Of a DNA stretch of 64,000 nucleotides, positions 31,623-41,903 are shown piece after piece. A model generated the notes under the pieces. That model was not told where the DNA came from, searched no databases, and saw only the letters and a list, made by a program, of their open reading frames with translations. The position numbers and the translations under genes were made by a program. Positions within the stretch are counted from its first letter, which is position 1. Each line of letters starts with the position of its first letter. This stretch comes from Asterella californica. Lineage: Eukaryota; Streptophyta; Marchantiopsida; Marchantiales; Aytoniaceae. Where the stretch lies: assembly GCA_036924285.1 (NCBI GenBank), contig JAYKYS010000009.1:12710001-12774000 (forward strand), read 5' to 3'.

Positions 31623-32167
31623 TCATTCATCAAACTCGACCGGTTCTTTTCTCACCTCAACCATCATGAGCAAACTATTATAAGATGATGGAAGACTGCT
31701 CAGAGTTATCAATGTTAAGTCTTCTTGATCTAGTTTTCCACCAAGATTCAGTAATTCTTCCAACAATATCTTTATTTTAGTGAAATGGCTCTCTAGTGGA
31801 GTACTTTTGATCATCTTCAACGAGTTCAGTTTTTGCTTGAATATCCGTCTCCTTCCTCTCGTAGCAAATTTATGTTTTTTGGCAAAAATATCCCACGCTT
31901 CTTTTGAACACTTAGCCGCCTTGATGTCGACAATCTCACTGTCCTTAATCATCATTTTGATGATACAAATGGTTCACGATCTTTCTAGGACCAACTCTTT
32001 GCTTCATCAGGAGAATCATGCTTCTCTTCTCGTCTTGTGACTACTTCCCAAAGATCATAATTCTCTAAAATTATTTGTATCTTAAAGCACCAAATGGAAT
32101 AGTTGTGGTTGTCTAATCGTTGATTCTCGGAAAGAAGATCCTCTTGAATACTGAGATGAGCCATCAT
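31623..32167 (-). pseudogene. gag of the old copia element
   Basis: Two frames read LSIQEDLLSENQRLDNHNYS with WCFKIQIILENYDLWEVV (about 31985-32167), then SKEAWDIFAKKHKF, LKMIKSTPLESHFTKIKILL and LTLITLSSLPSSYNSLLMMV (31623-31955). This is the standard copia Gag fold (UBN2-type). It would form the particle shell. The break between the frames near 31960-31985 is a frameshift. Confidence 0.8.
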
Positions 32168-32186
32168 CCGCAGGTTGATGCCTCAC

Positions 32187-32198
32187 GCTGTGATACCA
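32187..32198 (-). other. Primer binding site of the old copia element
   Basis: On the element strand it reads TGGTATCACAGC, one base from the initiator-Met primer site TGGTATCAGAGC, two bases inside the LTR edge at 32201. Confidence 0.8.
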
Positions 32199-32200
32199 AA

Positions 32201-32535
32201 TGTTGAAATTGAGGCTTCATCTTCTTATCTTCAACATGTCACTTGTGACATGTTGAAGATAGATACTACTCAGACAACACGGATTGACACATTTCTATGA
32301 GAACCAGCAATTACACACGACAGTGGGATCAAAAGTAGATTGTAATCATTTCCTTGTGTATTAGGGTTACTGTATATATATGTTAATGTATATATATAGA
32401 AGACAAACAGAAGAAACACGCATAGATGTTGAACACGCGCTTGCACGATACATGTATGGGAGAACGAAAAAGTTCAAAATGAAAGAAAGCAAAACACACT
32501 ATATAGGAGCGTATGACTGGGCAAGATAGTGAACA
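32201..32535 (-). repeat. 5' LTR of the old copia element (right copy)
   Basis: It begins TGTTGAAATT next to the primer binding site and matches the left LTR (15392-15755) through many substitutions and small indels. The outer edge is uncertain, near 32535, where similarity ends. A perfect hairpin at 32226-32261 is present here but not in the left copy. Confidence 0.75.
32226..32261. repeat. Perfect hairpin in the right copia LTR
   Basis: Arms TATCTTCAACATGTCAC (32226-32242) and exact complement (32245-32261) with a 2-nt loop. In the left LTR the first arm is recognisable (TATCTTCAACCTGTCA), but the following sequence is unrelated to the second arm. The second arm is therefore new in this LTR. 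Confidence 0.9.
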
Positions 32536-34672
32536 TATCACACCAAAAATCCTACACTTCGGACCTAGGGAAACTCAAAATTTCTCCAACAGTTATTTTT
32601 GACATACCTAGGAAAAGCCACTGCATGTCTGAAATACATATACTTATTCATGTTTTAAAACTGATAACTGATTTCCCTAGATTGCATCAAAATTATCTAG
32701 GAAATATCGATTTTCCTATGATCATATATATACTTTACAAAGAAGAAGAAAGAAACTTTACAAATGTATAATATATGAGTTCAGGAGTTTTTTGCTATTT
32801 TCCTCGTAGAATTGATATTGGTAATACTTCAATATAAAATTTTAAATCTCTAATTTAATATCTTGGTAACTGAAACAATATACCAGGAATTTATATAGGA
32901 AATATATCATTACATATGAGTCAGAAGTATATTCTTGTTTGTGCTAGTTAAATTTATTGATATACATCTTTACACGGTAATGTATGGAAAAATGCAGGGA
33001 TCTTTTTTTTTGTATGCGATAGTTTTTCAGTATAGTTGTAAAAGAAATCTGATTGTAGACTGGTATAGGTAAAAGATTCCTTAGAATAAGATTAAGTTAT
33101 ACCTATATTGATTAGGTTTTTACAAGAGGAATACTGGTACCCTTACAAATATAAGACCTCTCAACAAGCTCCGGTTGGTATGTATCAAATATTATGATTC
33201 AAAATGAGTCAAAGTGTCTTTTATTTTTATTAATCTACAGAATTTAATTAACTGATATCGGATATAATTTTATATATTAAATACAATATTTGCATCAATA
33301 CTAGTATCGCTCAGTGATCATGAATTCGAACCGAAGAATATTGTGTATAAATCCAATACATTATATTGGTATTTTGTAGAACTCCATGTATTCTCTGATT
33401 GTTTCTATAATTTGATGAGTGTTATTATTATATATATATATATATATATCTATGGCCATATAATATTAATATTATACTCATATTTTTATTGTAATATATT
33501 TTGTACAAGATATACATCATCGATATCTTCGGGACTTGCTGATTTTGATTCAAAATGTGATTTATCAAGATTTTCTTTAACTTCTTGAGAACAGTTTTCG
33601 AAAAAGATGGATCAGATTCTTAGAAGTTTAACCAAACTCTATTCCACTAAATCATTAGTGTAGAGAAATTTTGCCAGTTTAGGGTTTAGTTAAATTCAAC
33701 CAAACCCTGTTCCACTAAATCATTAGCGAAGAGAAATTTTGCAAATGAAATCGAATATAATATACATCCTAACTCACATGTGGGGACAATTTTAGAGAAC
33801 ATCAGTTGGAAAAGTTGCATGAAATAAAAAATAACTCCCTTTCGTATTGTCATACAAGATCAAAATATCTGATTATTTGTTGAACAACTTAGCAATCAAT
33901 CTTCCTCATATTCTAAAGCCCAAAAACTAAATCTTTTATTTAGTACTTTTACACTATAGTCTAAACCTCTACTACTAGATTTAGGTCTAAAAATTTTAAG
34001 AAAAATATACAAACTCGCAACCAGACTGGTAAGAGAAAGAGGTTAGCTTTGAACGTCAAAGCTATCTTACTTCCTCCTTCTCATGGTTGTTACAAAAGGG
34101 CGAACTGTGAAGATCAGAGAGATCTTTCTTCCTCCTTCTCATCTATGTCACCAAAAGGGTTTGCTCTGAAGAATAGAGCATCCTTCTATAGTTGATCATA
34201 TTTATTTTCTGTATTCTTTACATATATCGATGTAGATAGTTGAAAATGAGTGAGGAGAGCAACCTCATGCTTCTAGTTTTGATAGAAAGTGTTTTAAGCA
34301 ATAGTTAGTACGAGTTTTAGGCTGTGAAATATATGAAAGAGGGAAATCTGTTGATTCTGGCTCGAGACTCGAACTCAGAATCTGATAGCGTGGGTGTGTA
34401 GGTGTTCATGAATACTATAGTTTTGATAAATCACTTTATTATAGTTCACTATGAAATTCAGACGAACGATTAGTACATACTCTTAGTGCAACTAATTTTC
34501 AATTATATATTTACTTGAATGCTACGATTTATATCCTCAACTTGAACCGAGTCATATTCCACTAATCTTAGTTCACTTTGAACAACAGAGCAAACTCTCT
34601 TCCTCTAAGATTTGTTATCATGTGTTATTCAACACAGAGACGAGATGATTTCTGAAGAAAGTTACTCAAGTT
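32536..34672. other. AT-rich noncoding stretch with small repeats
   Basis: No gene is supported. Minor features: an (AT)n run near 33430-33450; a two-copy degenerate direct repeat of about 45 bp at 33631-33675 and 33699-33743 (CCACTAAATCATTAG core); and a cluster of short hairpins with a repeated CTTCCTCCTTCTCAT block at 34044-34196. Confidence 0.55.
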
Positions 34673-35144
34673 TTGGTTCGATATGTGCAATTGAAGTCAG
34701 AAGGAGAGGACAAGGACTATGATTGGATCGAGTTCATCTTTCGTACGTTAGAAATGAGAATCGTCTATCTTCAAGGACAATTGGTGGACAAGGGCAAGAA
34801 TCGAAAGAATATGAATGATGATCATGGAGTTGCTGAGTCATCTTCAAATAGGACCAGAGGAGCAAAAGCAAGAGGAAGCTCAATCTGATGAAGAAGAGCA
34901 AGAAGAAGATGAGGTAGAAGAATGGCAGGTTGATGAAGAAGAAGAAGATCATATCAAGATTTTACAAGAGGAAGTATATGCAACTGAAGAAGAGCAGTAA
35001 GAAGATGAGGACCTGGAGGAGGAAGTACATGGCGGTGAAGAAGATCAATCAGAAGAAGACGACTTGATCCAAGTCTTAGGCATCAAAGAGATACGGTCAA
35101 AGCGTAAGCTTGATCCAATTCTTGATGATGCACATGACACAAAA
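34673..35144 (+). pseudogene. Possible retroelement gag remnant with acidic low-complexity tract
   Basis: Frame 34673-34888 (DKDYDWIEFIFRTLEMRI) overlaps a second frame from 34815 that is dominated by Glu/Asp and Gln. After a stop at about 34998 the latter continues with EDEDLEEEVHGGEEDQSEED and ends KLDPILDDAHDTK at about 35144. The Glu-rich tract comes from GAA/GAG repeats and could be chance low complexity. It may be a decayed gag-like linker; no domain is recognisable, so I make no functional claim. Confidence 0.25.
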
Positions 35145-36899
35145 TGAATGTTATTGTGTGATAGTTGCTAGAGAGGATGACACATGTTGTGTTTGACTCC
35201 ACTTCTTGACGTAGTTCCTCTAGGACGATGGATGTGTCCAAATTGCATATAGTGAGATAGCCGATTTGACCTTCGTGTGATATGGATTGCAAACAAACGA
35301 CTAACGGTAGGACGAAGTAGCACTCCGTCTTTTGATCTCCGCATCCACGAAGGTGGTTATCTGGAGTCAGAAAGATCTAGCCGTTGTCATAGTCATCCGA
35401 CGCTCACCCCTCCGGTTCTAGAATCCATGTGAAGACCAAGATCAAGGTGGATCCTCTCTGTCACAAGGAATAAACTCTTGACGGCGGTGATAGAGAGACA
35501 AGAGGACCGTCATCATGTACACGACCCAGAAAGGACCCCTGATGTACTTTTATACATAAATTAGTGTATTATAATTAAGCATTAGAATGACTAGCACCAT
35601 GATAAATACAACCCGCGGCTTGTCATTGGAGTTTAGTTAAGAAATTCAGGTTTCAATGACTATTTAGACTATCATCTTGATCATTCAAGAACCAGTGTTA
35701 GAAGCAATCCCCACGAGAAATAGACATAGACACTCATCAAGTTTGTGCTATATCAATCTCAACCAATTGTAGAAAATCCTCATGCGCATCAAGAGTCACA
35801 TTCAATCTCATCTTTTACGCGCAAGTTCTGAATGTACGTTTGTATGTTTACCAACTACAAGGTTGGATCTCCCAAACTATCAGAGTGGTGGGCTCCAAAG
35901 ATCTTAGTCCAAGGAAGAAATCAATTCTTCCAGAGTACAGAGAGTGAATCGATAGCCTAGTGGAGAGGAGGGAGCTAGGGAAGAGTTCAACTCCTTAGAG
36001 ACGTCGTGTACTAGAGAGGAGAGAATGAATAAAGTCGAAATGAGTCAAGGAAGAGGTTCAAGGAACCTTCCTTGTGTTATGAAGAGTAGGTACTAAGGGT
36101 CCACCCCGAGAGTATCGTGAGGTAGAGATATTTCTCTAGAGGGTGCAACAAATATAGTTCCGCAAAGTTAGACTAATCGATGACAACTGTCAACGTCTAT
36201 GCGCACAACAAATGTCATGGGATGTGTAATGGCTTTGCTAGATAGCCGTGTATGGTAGCTAGTCCCGTTAGCGTTGTTAGGAGAGGTTCTTGGTTCAGAT
36301 CTCTTTTGAGAGTATAGTGCCAGGTAACGGCTTGTAGGTCTTACTTTTTTCGAGTTGAGCTTTTAAACTCTTGACTATGATAGAGCTGAGTGAGCGTAAT
36401 CTTTGTTGTCTGAAGCATAGAGTGAGTTTGGCTTAACTAGAATGATCTTGATGTTGTCGGTTAGTATTTCAGTATGATTCGATGTAAGATTATTGTGATG
36501 CATTTGTGTTTCTGTACGACATAGTATATATGTTGTGTTTATGTTTCATTTTATCAGAAATTGTATTGTGTGTAACAATGTGTATATACATTAAATTATG
36601 TATTCAAAAATAATCTTTCCATGATACACGTAGTGATAATTTTCCTTTTTTAATTAACTGGTTAGAATTTAGCGCGACTTGAAAGGATGCTATTATAGTA
36701 GCAGTTCAGTCAATATCTCATTGTAGTCCTTGAACCTCATCACCCATTTCTCTTGGTCCTCTCAGGTTTACCATTTTCTCCCTTACCTACGACTGAGTCT
36801 CACACAATATCACCTTCAAGTTCTCTCTCGTATATCTAAGTATTGGTACAAGTTTTACTTAGAGACCGGTAGAAAACTAAACTCATAGAAAGAGAAGAA
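35145..36899. other. Noncoding stretch, nothing recognised
   Basis: No open frame with recognisable content, no LTR pair and no RNA gene that I can support. It separates old repeat sequence from the start of the second receptor-kinase unit. Confidence 0.45.
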
Positions 36900-38250
36900 C
36901 CTTGCCAACCATCTGACATACCCACCTTCAAGACAAGAAGAGCCCCGCCCCATGCATGTGTTCTTGCCTGTTTGAAACCCTGAAACCATCGTTCAGTGAG
37001 ATGAAGTGATCTAGCTACAGCTGGTCTGTGCCCAATACTGACAGAGTAGAGATGAGAGAGGCATTTCTAACGGTAAGTTTAAGTCCTTCACGCATCATCA
37101 ACTGTCCAGGACTAATCAAGGACTGCCACTCGAAAAAAGGACTGACCACGTTGCGAATTAGTGCTTGAAAGACAGGCGTCCAGTCAAGGGCTTTCAAAAT
37201 GTGAAATTCCGCACGTGTACACCACGGGATTGAAAACTTTCGTCGGGTAGTACGGGATACCTATTTAGGTACACGACGGCTGACTCTTAACTCATGTTTC
37301 GGGAAACCGAACAGCACCGGGAACGCTCGAACGCACCACCGACAGCATCCGTCACGTTGCTTCTCTCCGCGGCCGGCTCTCCTGCTGCTGCAGAAGAAAA
37401 ATGGATGACCCTAAACTAAGGAGAGGAAGAATCCGAACAAGGAAGATTCCAGAATGGTTGAATTCTATCCAGAGGGAAAAAAGACACAATAATGTGAGCT
37501 CATGGCCCATGGTCTGTGAGTCCATTTTAGGGATGGTCGACCTCCTGGTCAGTCTCGTCTTTAATTTCCTCTACAGAAGAAAGAAAAATGGCATGCATGC
37601 GTTTCCGCAAGCACTAGAACCAGAAACAACCTTCCAGTAGTAGTAAGGAGTTCCTCCTGATCAGCCATCCCGGGCTCTACCTGCATGACCTGGTGCTGGA
37701 GCTCGACCTTACGGAAGATAATGGTTTCCACTTAACAGTTTCAGACTGAGTGCACCGCAGTCTCCAGCAAACACAGATCAAGGACATGTTTCGTTTTTGG
37801 CTCACAGTAGAGATTCCAGATCTATCTACCTACACGATCGAGCAAAGCAATTATCATCGACCCGTCTATCAATCCACCTATCTATCGATCCACCTATCTA
37901 TCGATCTATAGACTCATTTCGACTAGACCCTAATCTATCGATTCAAAAATAAAAGAGAAAATAATAGAAAATAACATCTCTAGCAGTCCACAATTATTGC
38001 TCTGCATTTTTGAATTCATAGTTAACCGTCGATTTTTTGCAGAATTCAAAACAAGACGGAATCCGAGAAGCAAGGCGAGAATTTATTGTCGCTTTCTACC
38101 AGCGAAAAGATTTTCTGTTCTAATCCAACATGCGATTACTATCATGATTCTCCGCAAATGCATAGTCTTCGCAAGGGTAGCACATTGCTATACTAAAGTC
38201 ACTCTGGAGGTTTGATTACGTATTTTAGAGTTTCCTACGTACAGGAAATG
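36900..38250 (+). promoter_or_regulatory. Distal upstream region of receptor-kinase unit 2
   Basis: Shares blocks with 9453-10380 (for example 37331-37590 versus 9736-9990) and with 53150-53520 (CATGCATGTGTTCTTG versus CATGCATATGGTTCTTG; ATACTGACAG-GTAGAGATG). It is the far promoter and 5' flank of copy 2, now separated from the near promoter (45373-46050) by a 7.1-kb gypsy insertion. A 16-bp unit (ATCCACCTATCTATCG) is repeated in tandem at 37872-37903. Confidence 0.65.
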
Positions 38251-39194
38251 TGTAACGTTCGACCGCAGATCTCGGAACAGATTCTTTAATCTCTAACCAA
38301 TGAACTGCCGAACGTGAACCTCCTTGGAGACCTGTATACTTTATTTGTGTCTCCAGATCCAGTTCGTTAAACTATCAGCTAATGAGCACCGAGGATTTGA
38401 TAACTGTTGGACGGGTTTCGAATAATCAACTAGTCCTTTGTAGGTCTCTGGTCAATCTTAGGTTGCTAAATACAGGTGGAACTATTCTAGACCTGGGTTG
38501 CATAAAATTTGGGCAGCGCTTCCGCTACTGGTGATCAAGTCGGAACGCCAGGACCCACAAGGAGCAACCGCCAAGACTAGGAGACCTAGTAGATGCTAGG
38601 AAGTAGGAAGGCAAAGTAATTACACCGAAATAAAGTCAACACGACACCAGATGCGCTCAACTCAGTTTTGGCACACAACTCAAGCCTACTTATCAGAATG
38701 GAGAAAGTCACGGGCTCATATACATTACATGGCATTACTTGCTGACAAGGTCACGCAGCGCTCTTGGACCGACAATTCTTCTCTACTCAGCAACTCCAGA
38801 ACTAAGACTTCACCAGAGAACCTACTTTCACTCCGAACGCCCTGATTTCTGTTACTCAACAGATCAGACCCCAAGTCAGCGCCCTAATCAACACCCCAAG
38901 TCTGCTCTCAAGGTCCCTCTTCAAATCTGCTCTCCAAGGAGCTTGATGTGCATCAGTTCTAGCTCCTGATTTCTGACCTCAAAGGCAATGTACACTACAC
39001 TGAAAAATACAGTCTCCTCCTTCACCACCAAGAGCTCTCTCTCCAAAACTGAAAAACTGAGAATGGCCTCCTTTAGGGTTCACGACACTCTTTTATCTAG
39101 TCTCTTGAGCCTGCCTTGTGCCATGCAGCTGCCACTTTTGATTAATCACTGCCCGAATGCCATCTGGTTTGGAGAAAAAGCAAAAGGTGTTACA
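38251..39194 (-). repeat. 3' LTR of gypsy C (left copy)
   Basis: 944 bp. It begins TGTAACGTTC and ends GGTGTTACA, giving terminal inverted repeats TGTAAC/GTTACA. Because the coding region is on the minus strand, this is the 3' LTR. Confidence 0.95.
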
Positions 39195-39208
39195 ATCGCC
39201 CCAACCAG
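39195..39208 (-). other. Polypurine-like tract of gypsy C
   Basis: On the element strand GGTTGGGGCGAT immediately precedes the 3' LTR. It is G-rich but interrupted by pyrimidines, so the assignment rests mainly on position. Confidence 0.5.
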
Positions 39209-39596
39209 CAAAACGCAGTTCTTCCACTGAACTGCGGTATCTACAATACCACATTAGAAACAACACTTCCTCAAATCCAGAGGAACAGTACCCCATCCAG
39301 GGTAAGATTAAGCCCTTTCTCAAGACTATGCTCCATTACCGAGCATCCGTTGAAGCTTTCGGGTGAGACAGAACCCTAGCTTCCAGGTGGTGAACTCGTC
39401 AGTTTCTTTTTATCCACCTCCTTACTATGATACACCATAGTAGCGTCAGCCTAAACCTGATTGACATCCGACAGTCATAAGAAGTCAGCAGACCACAACT
39501 CCACCTTTAGACGAGCAGATTGGCCAGATCTACTCGGTTCCAGTGTCCTTGAAGGGCCCTTTGGCATGACTCTTCTGACTCGATTCAATCCACCGC

Positions 39597-41879
39597 TTAG
39601 CTGGCAGAGACCACTGCGGACTGTCGTCTCACAAAGTATCTTCGCAGTGGTTCTTGGAACTTGTACAATGCTAGATCATCTAGATACTCCCAAGCTTCAC
39701 TTACCAATCCCGGAACTCTACCTGTCCAACGACATAGGTATTGAGTAACGGGTTCTCCAGCTCCATCTGGATTCGGTGATGCTCGATGATCTACTATCTC
39801 AATCAACTCAAGATCATCAGCTCTTGGTAATGCTTCTAACACTGGATGCCATTTCTGATATCTTCCAGGCAACAATTCTAGTTCTTCACGAAACATTTTC
39901 AAGTTAGAAACATGAATGATGGGATGATAATGTTTCATGCTAGCTGGAAAACGTAACTTATAAGTCACAGGACCTAACTTCTTCTCAATCAGGAATGGTC
40001 CTGCCCACTTCGGAAGAAGCTTCTTGGCTAAATCCACCCCTGCTGGTATTCTGAAGTTCTTGGTTCTCAACCAGACCCTCTGTCCTTCTTCGAACTGTAC
40101 GTCTTGCCTACCACGGTTTGCATACTTGGCATACCGTTGTTGTGCCTTCTCCATGTGTTTCTTGGCTTCTTGAAACACAGTACCCTGAACACGTATGAAA
40201 GTCTCTAGATCTGGAGGATCCTGGTTTGACCTTCCTGTGTTTTCATGCCCCTTGGTAGCCAGAGCTATAGGAGTCCAAGGTGCATGAGAGCCCCGATAAA
40301 CCACTTCAAAGGGTTTAAATCCTGTACTTGAATGTTTAGTGTTGTTATATGTAAACTCCACCAAGTCCAAGTGCTCGCTCCAATCACCCTGATCTCGCCT
40401 GATATAGTTTCTCAACCCTTGCTCTACTATCTGTATCGTCCTTTCCGTCTGACCATCAGTTTCAGGATGATAGGAGGAACTGAACTTGAGGGTAGTTCCG
40501 AGTCTTCGAAACAAACCCTTCCAAAACTCAGCAACAAATCTCCTATCCAAGTCTGAAACAATATCTTTAGGCATCCCGTGATACTTAAAAACATATCGAA
40601 TGAATAGTTCAGCGGCACCTTTTGACGTCACTGTTTCCCTACAAGGGATGAGGTGAGCTTGCTTGCTGAAACGATCTATAACAACTAACAGAGCATCAAA
40701 ACCTCCTGATTCGGGTAAACCTGTGCATAAGTCCATACTTATGCTCTCCCAAGGCCCATCAGGTATTAGCAATGGCCTCAGCAACCCTGCAGGTCTCCTT
40801 CGCTCCGTTCGTTGTTGTTGGCATGTCAAGCAAGTTTGCACGTACTTGATTACATCCTCCAACATGGTTGGCCAATAAAACTGCTCTTTAAGTCGTTGTA
40901 ACGTTCTATTCTGTCCTCCATGTCCAGCTAGTTCACAATCATGACATTCTTGCATGACTAGTGTCCATAGAGATCCAGCTGGAACATAGACCTTGGTTTG
41001 CTTATAAAACCAAAGGCCATTGCGAAATGAGAGATTACGTACCAATGGATCTCTCTCTTGTTGGCTGGTCCAACGTTGAGCCTGAGGATCATCTGGCAAT
41101 GCTTGTCTGATTCGATCCAAAAGCTCTTCACTTGTGTCTTGGGTTGTTAACGCCTGGACACGTCTGCTTAACACATCCGCTGGAATATTTTCCTTCCCCT
41201 TTTGATACCGCCATTCGATATCAAAACGTGCAAGCTCCACTTGCCACCTCTGTTGTTTACGTGACAAACGAGGTTTACTCTGAAAGTATGTATTACCCTC
41301 ACAGTCCGTTACAACAGTAACTTTGCTTGGTAACAAATAATGCTCCCAACGCTTCAAACAATGGATAACTGCGAACATCTCCTGTTCATGAGCAGGCCAT
41401 TTTGCCTCAGTCTCTGAGAACTTGTGACTTTCGTAAGCCACCGGATGCTTTCCTTGCATCAACACTCCTCCTATGGCCCATTGAGAAGCATCTGTGTGAA
41501 CCTCGAAAGGTTCTCCCATCTTTGGAAGAGCTAGCACGGGCATCTCTGTCAGTGCTTGTTTCAATCCTTGAAACGCTCGTTCAGCTGCTGGATTCCAAAC
41601 AACTTTGGAAGCCTTGCGCAATAAGCCAAACAAAGGTGCGGCTTTATGCGCATACTGATAAACAAAGCGTCGAAAATATGTGGCTAATCCAAGAAAAGAT
41701 CTGAGCTCATGAACACTCTCAGGTCTCTTCCATTCAACAATGGCTCGAATCTTAGCCCTGTTAGGATGAATGCCCTGCGCATCGATCAAACATCCTAGAA
41801 ACACTACACTCTCTTGTCCAAAAGAGCACTTGCTCTTCTTGAGATAGAGTTGATGTTCTTCTAGGCGCTTAAACACCAT
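39597..41879 (-). CDS. Pol C-terminal part of gypsy C: RT thumb, RNase H, integrase, chromodomain
   Basis: 760 residues in the same frame as the upstream gag-RT ORF, separated from it by one TGA (41904-41906) and eight further codons. It begins at an internal Met in the RT thumb (VFKRLEEHQLYLKKSKCSFG), then has RNase H (VHTDASQWAIGGVLMQ) and an integrase HHCC finger (40815-40955: HDCELAGHGG, CLTCQQQR). The integrase catalytic residues lie in SMDLCTGLP, DIVSDLDRRF and ETDGQTERTI, and a GPF block (WAGPFLIEKKLGPVTYKL) follows. A C-terminal chromodomain-like segment (IEIVDHR, YLCRWTGR, SEAWEYLDDL, about 39690-39800) marks it as a chromovirus; chromodomains guide integration to chromatin. Apart from the upstream stop no lesion is visible. 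Confidence 0.9.
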   Translation of the reverse strand: MVFKRLEEHQLYLKKSKCSFGQESVVFLGCLIDAQGIHPNRAKIRAIVEWKRPESVHELRSFLGLATYFRRFVYQYAHKAAPLFGLLRKASKVVWNPAAERAFQGLKQALTEMPVLALPKMGEPFEVHTDASQWAIGGVLMQGKHPVAYESHKFSETEAKWPAHEQEMFAVIHCLKRWEHYLLPSKVTVVTDCEGNTYFQSKPRLSRKQQRWQVELARFDIEWRYQKGKENIPADVLSRRVQALTTQDTSEELLDRIRQALPDDPQAQRWTSQQERDPLVRNLSFRNGLWFYKQTKVYVPAGSLWTLVMQECHDCELAGHGGQNRTLQRLKEQFYWPTMLEDVIKYVQTCLTCQQQRTERRRPAGLLRPLLIPDGPWESISMDLCTGLPESGGFDALLVVIDRFSKQAHLIPCRETVTSKGAAELFIRYVFKYHGMPKDIVSDLDRRFVAEFWKGLFRRLGTTLKFSSSYHPETDGQTERTIQIVEQGLRNYIRRDQGDWSEHLDLVEFTYNNTKHSSTGFKPFEVVYRGSHAPWTPIALATKGHENTGRSNQDPPDLETFIRVQGTVFQEAKKHMEKAQQRYAKYANRGRQDVQFEEGQRVWLRTKNFRIPAGVDLAKKLLPKWAGPFLIEKKLGPVTYKLRFPASMKHYHPIIHVSNLKMFREELELLPGRYQKWHPVLEALPRADDLELIEIVDHRASPNPDGAGEPVTQYLCRWTGRVPGLVSEAWEYLDDLALYKFQEPLRRYFVRRQSAVVSAS

Positions 41880-41903
41880 TTCAACATCTACTAGATGCTG
41901 ATC

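Larger units (their letters stand above)
15392..32535 (-). mobile_element. Old Ty1/copia element, split by nested insertions
   Basis: The 5' LTR, primer binding site, gag, protease, integrase and the beginning of RT lie at 32535-29110 (minus strand). The rest of RT, RNase H and the 3' LTR lie at about 17047-15392. The protein break falls inside one conserved RT block: the right part ends at KKALSG and the left part resumes at LKQTPRAR, with only the usual LYG missing between them. Domain order (integrase before RT) and the initiator-Met primer site identify Ty1/copia. Stops and frameshifts throughout show it is dead. Its native length without the roughly 12-kb nested insert would be about 5.1 kb, normal for copia. 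Confidence 0.85.

Noticed and set aside
33425..33455. AT dinucleotide run
   Set aside because: Ordinary microsatellite in AT-rich sequence; no sign of function.
34355..34405. Minus-strand GAGTTCGAGTCTCG resembling a polymerase III B-box, possible SINE
   Set aside because: No A-box at the right spacing, no tail and no target duplication could be found.
38651..39230. Open frames repeated at 44829-45447
   Set aside because: They are parts of the two gypsy C LTRs, which explains the duplication; no protein similarity.
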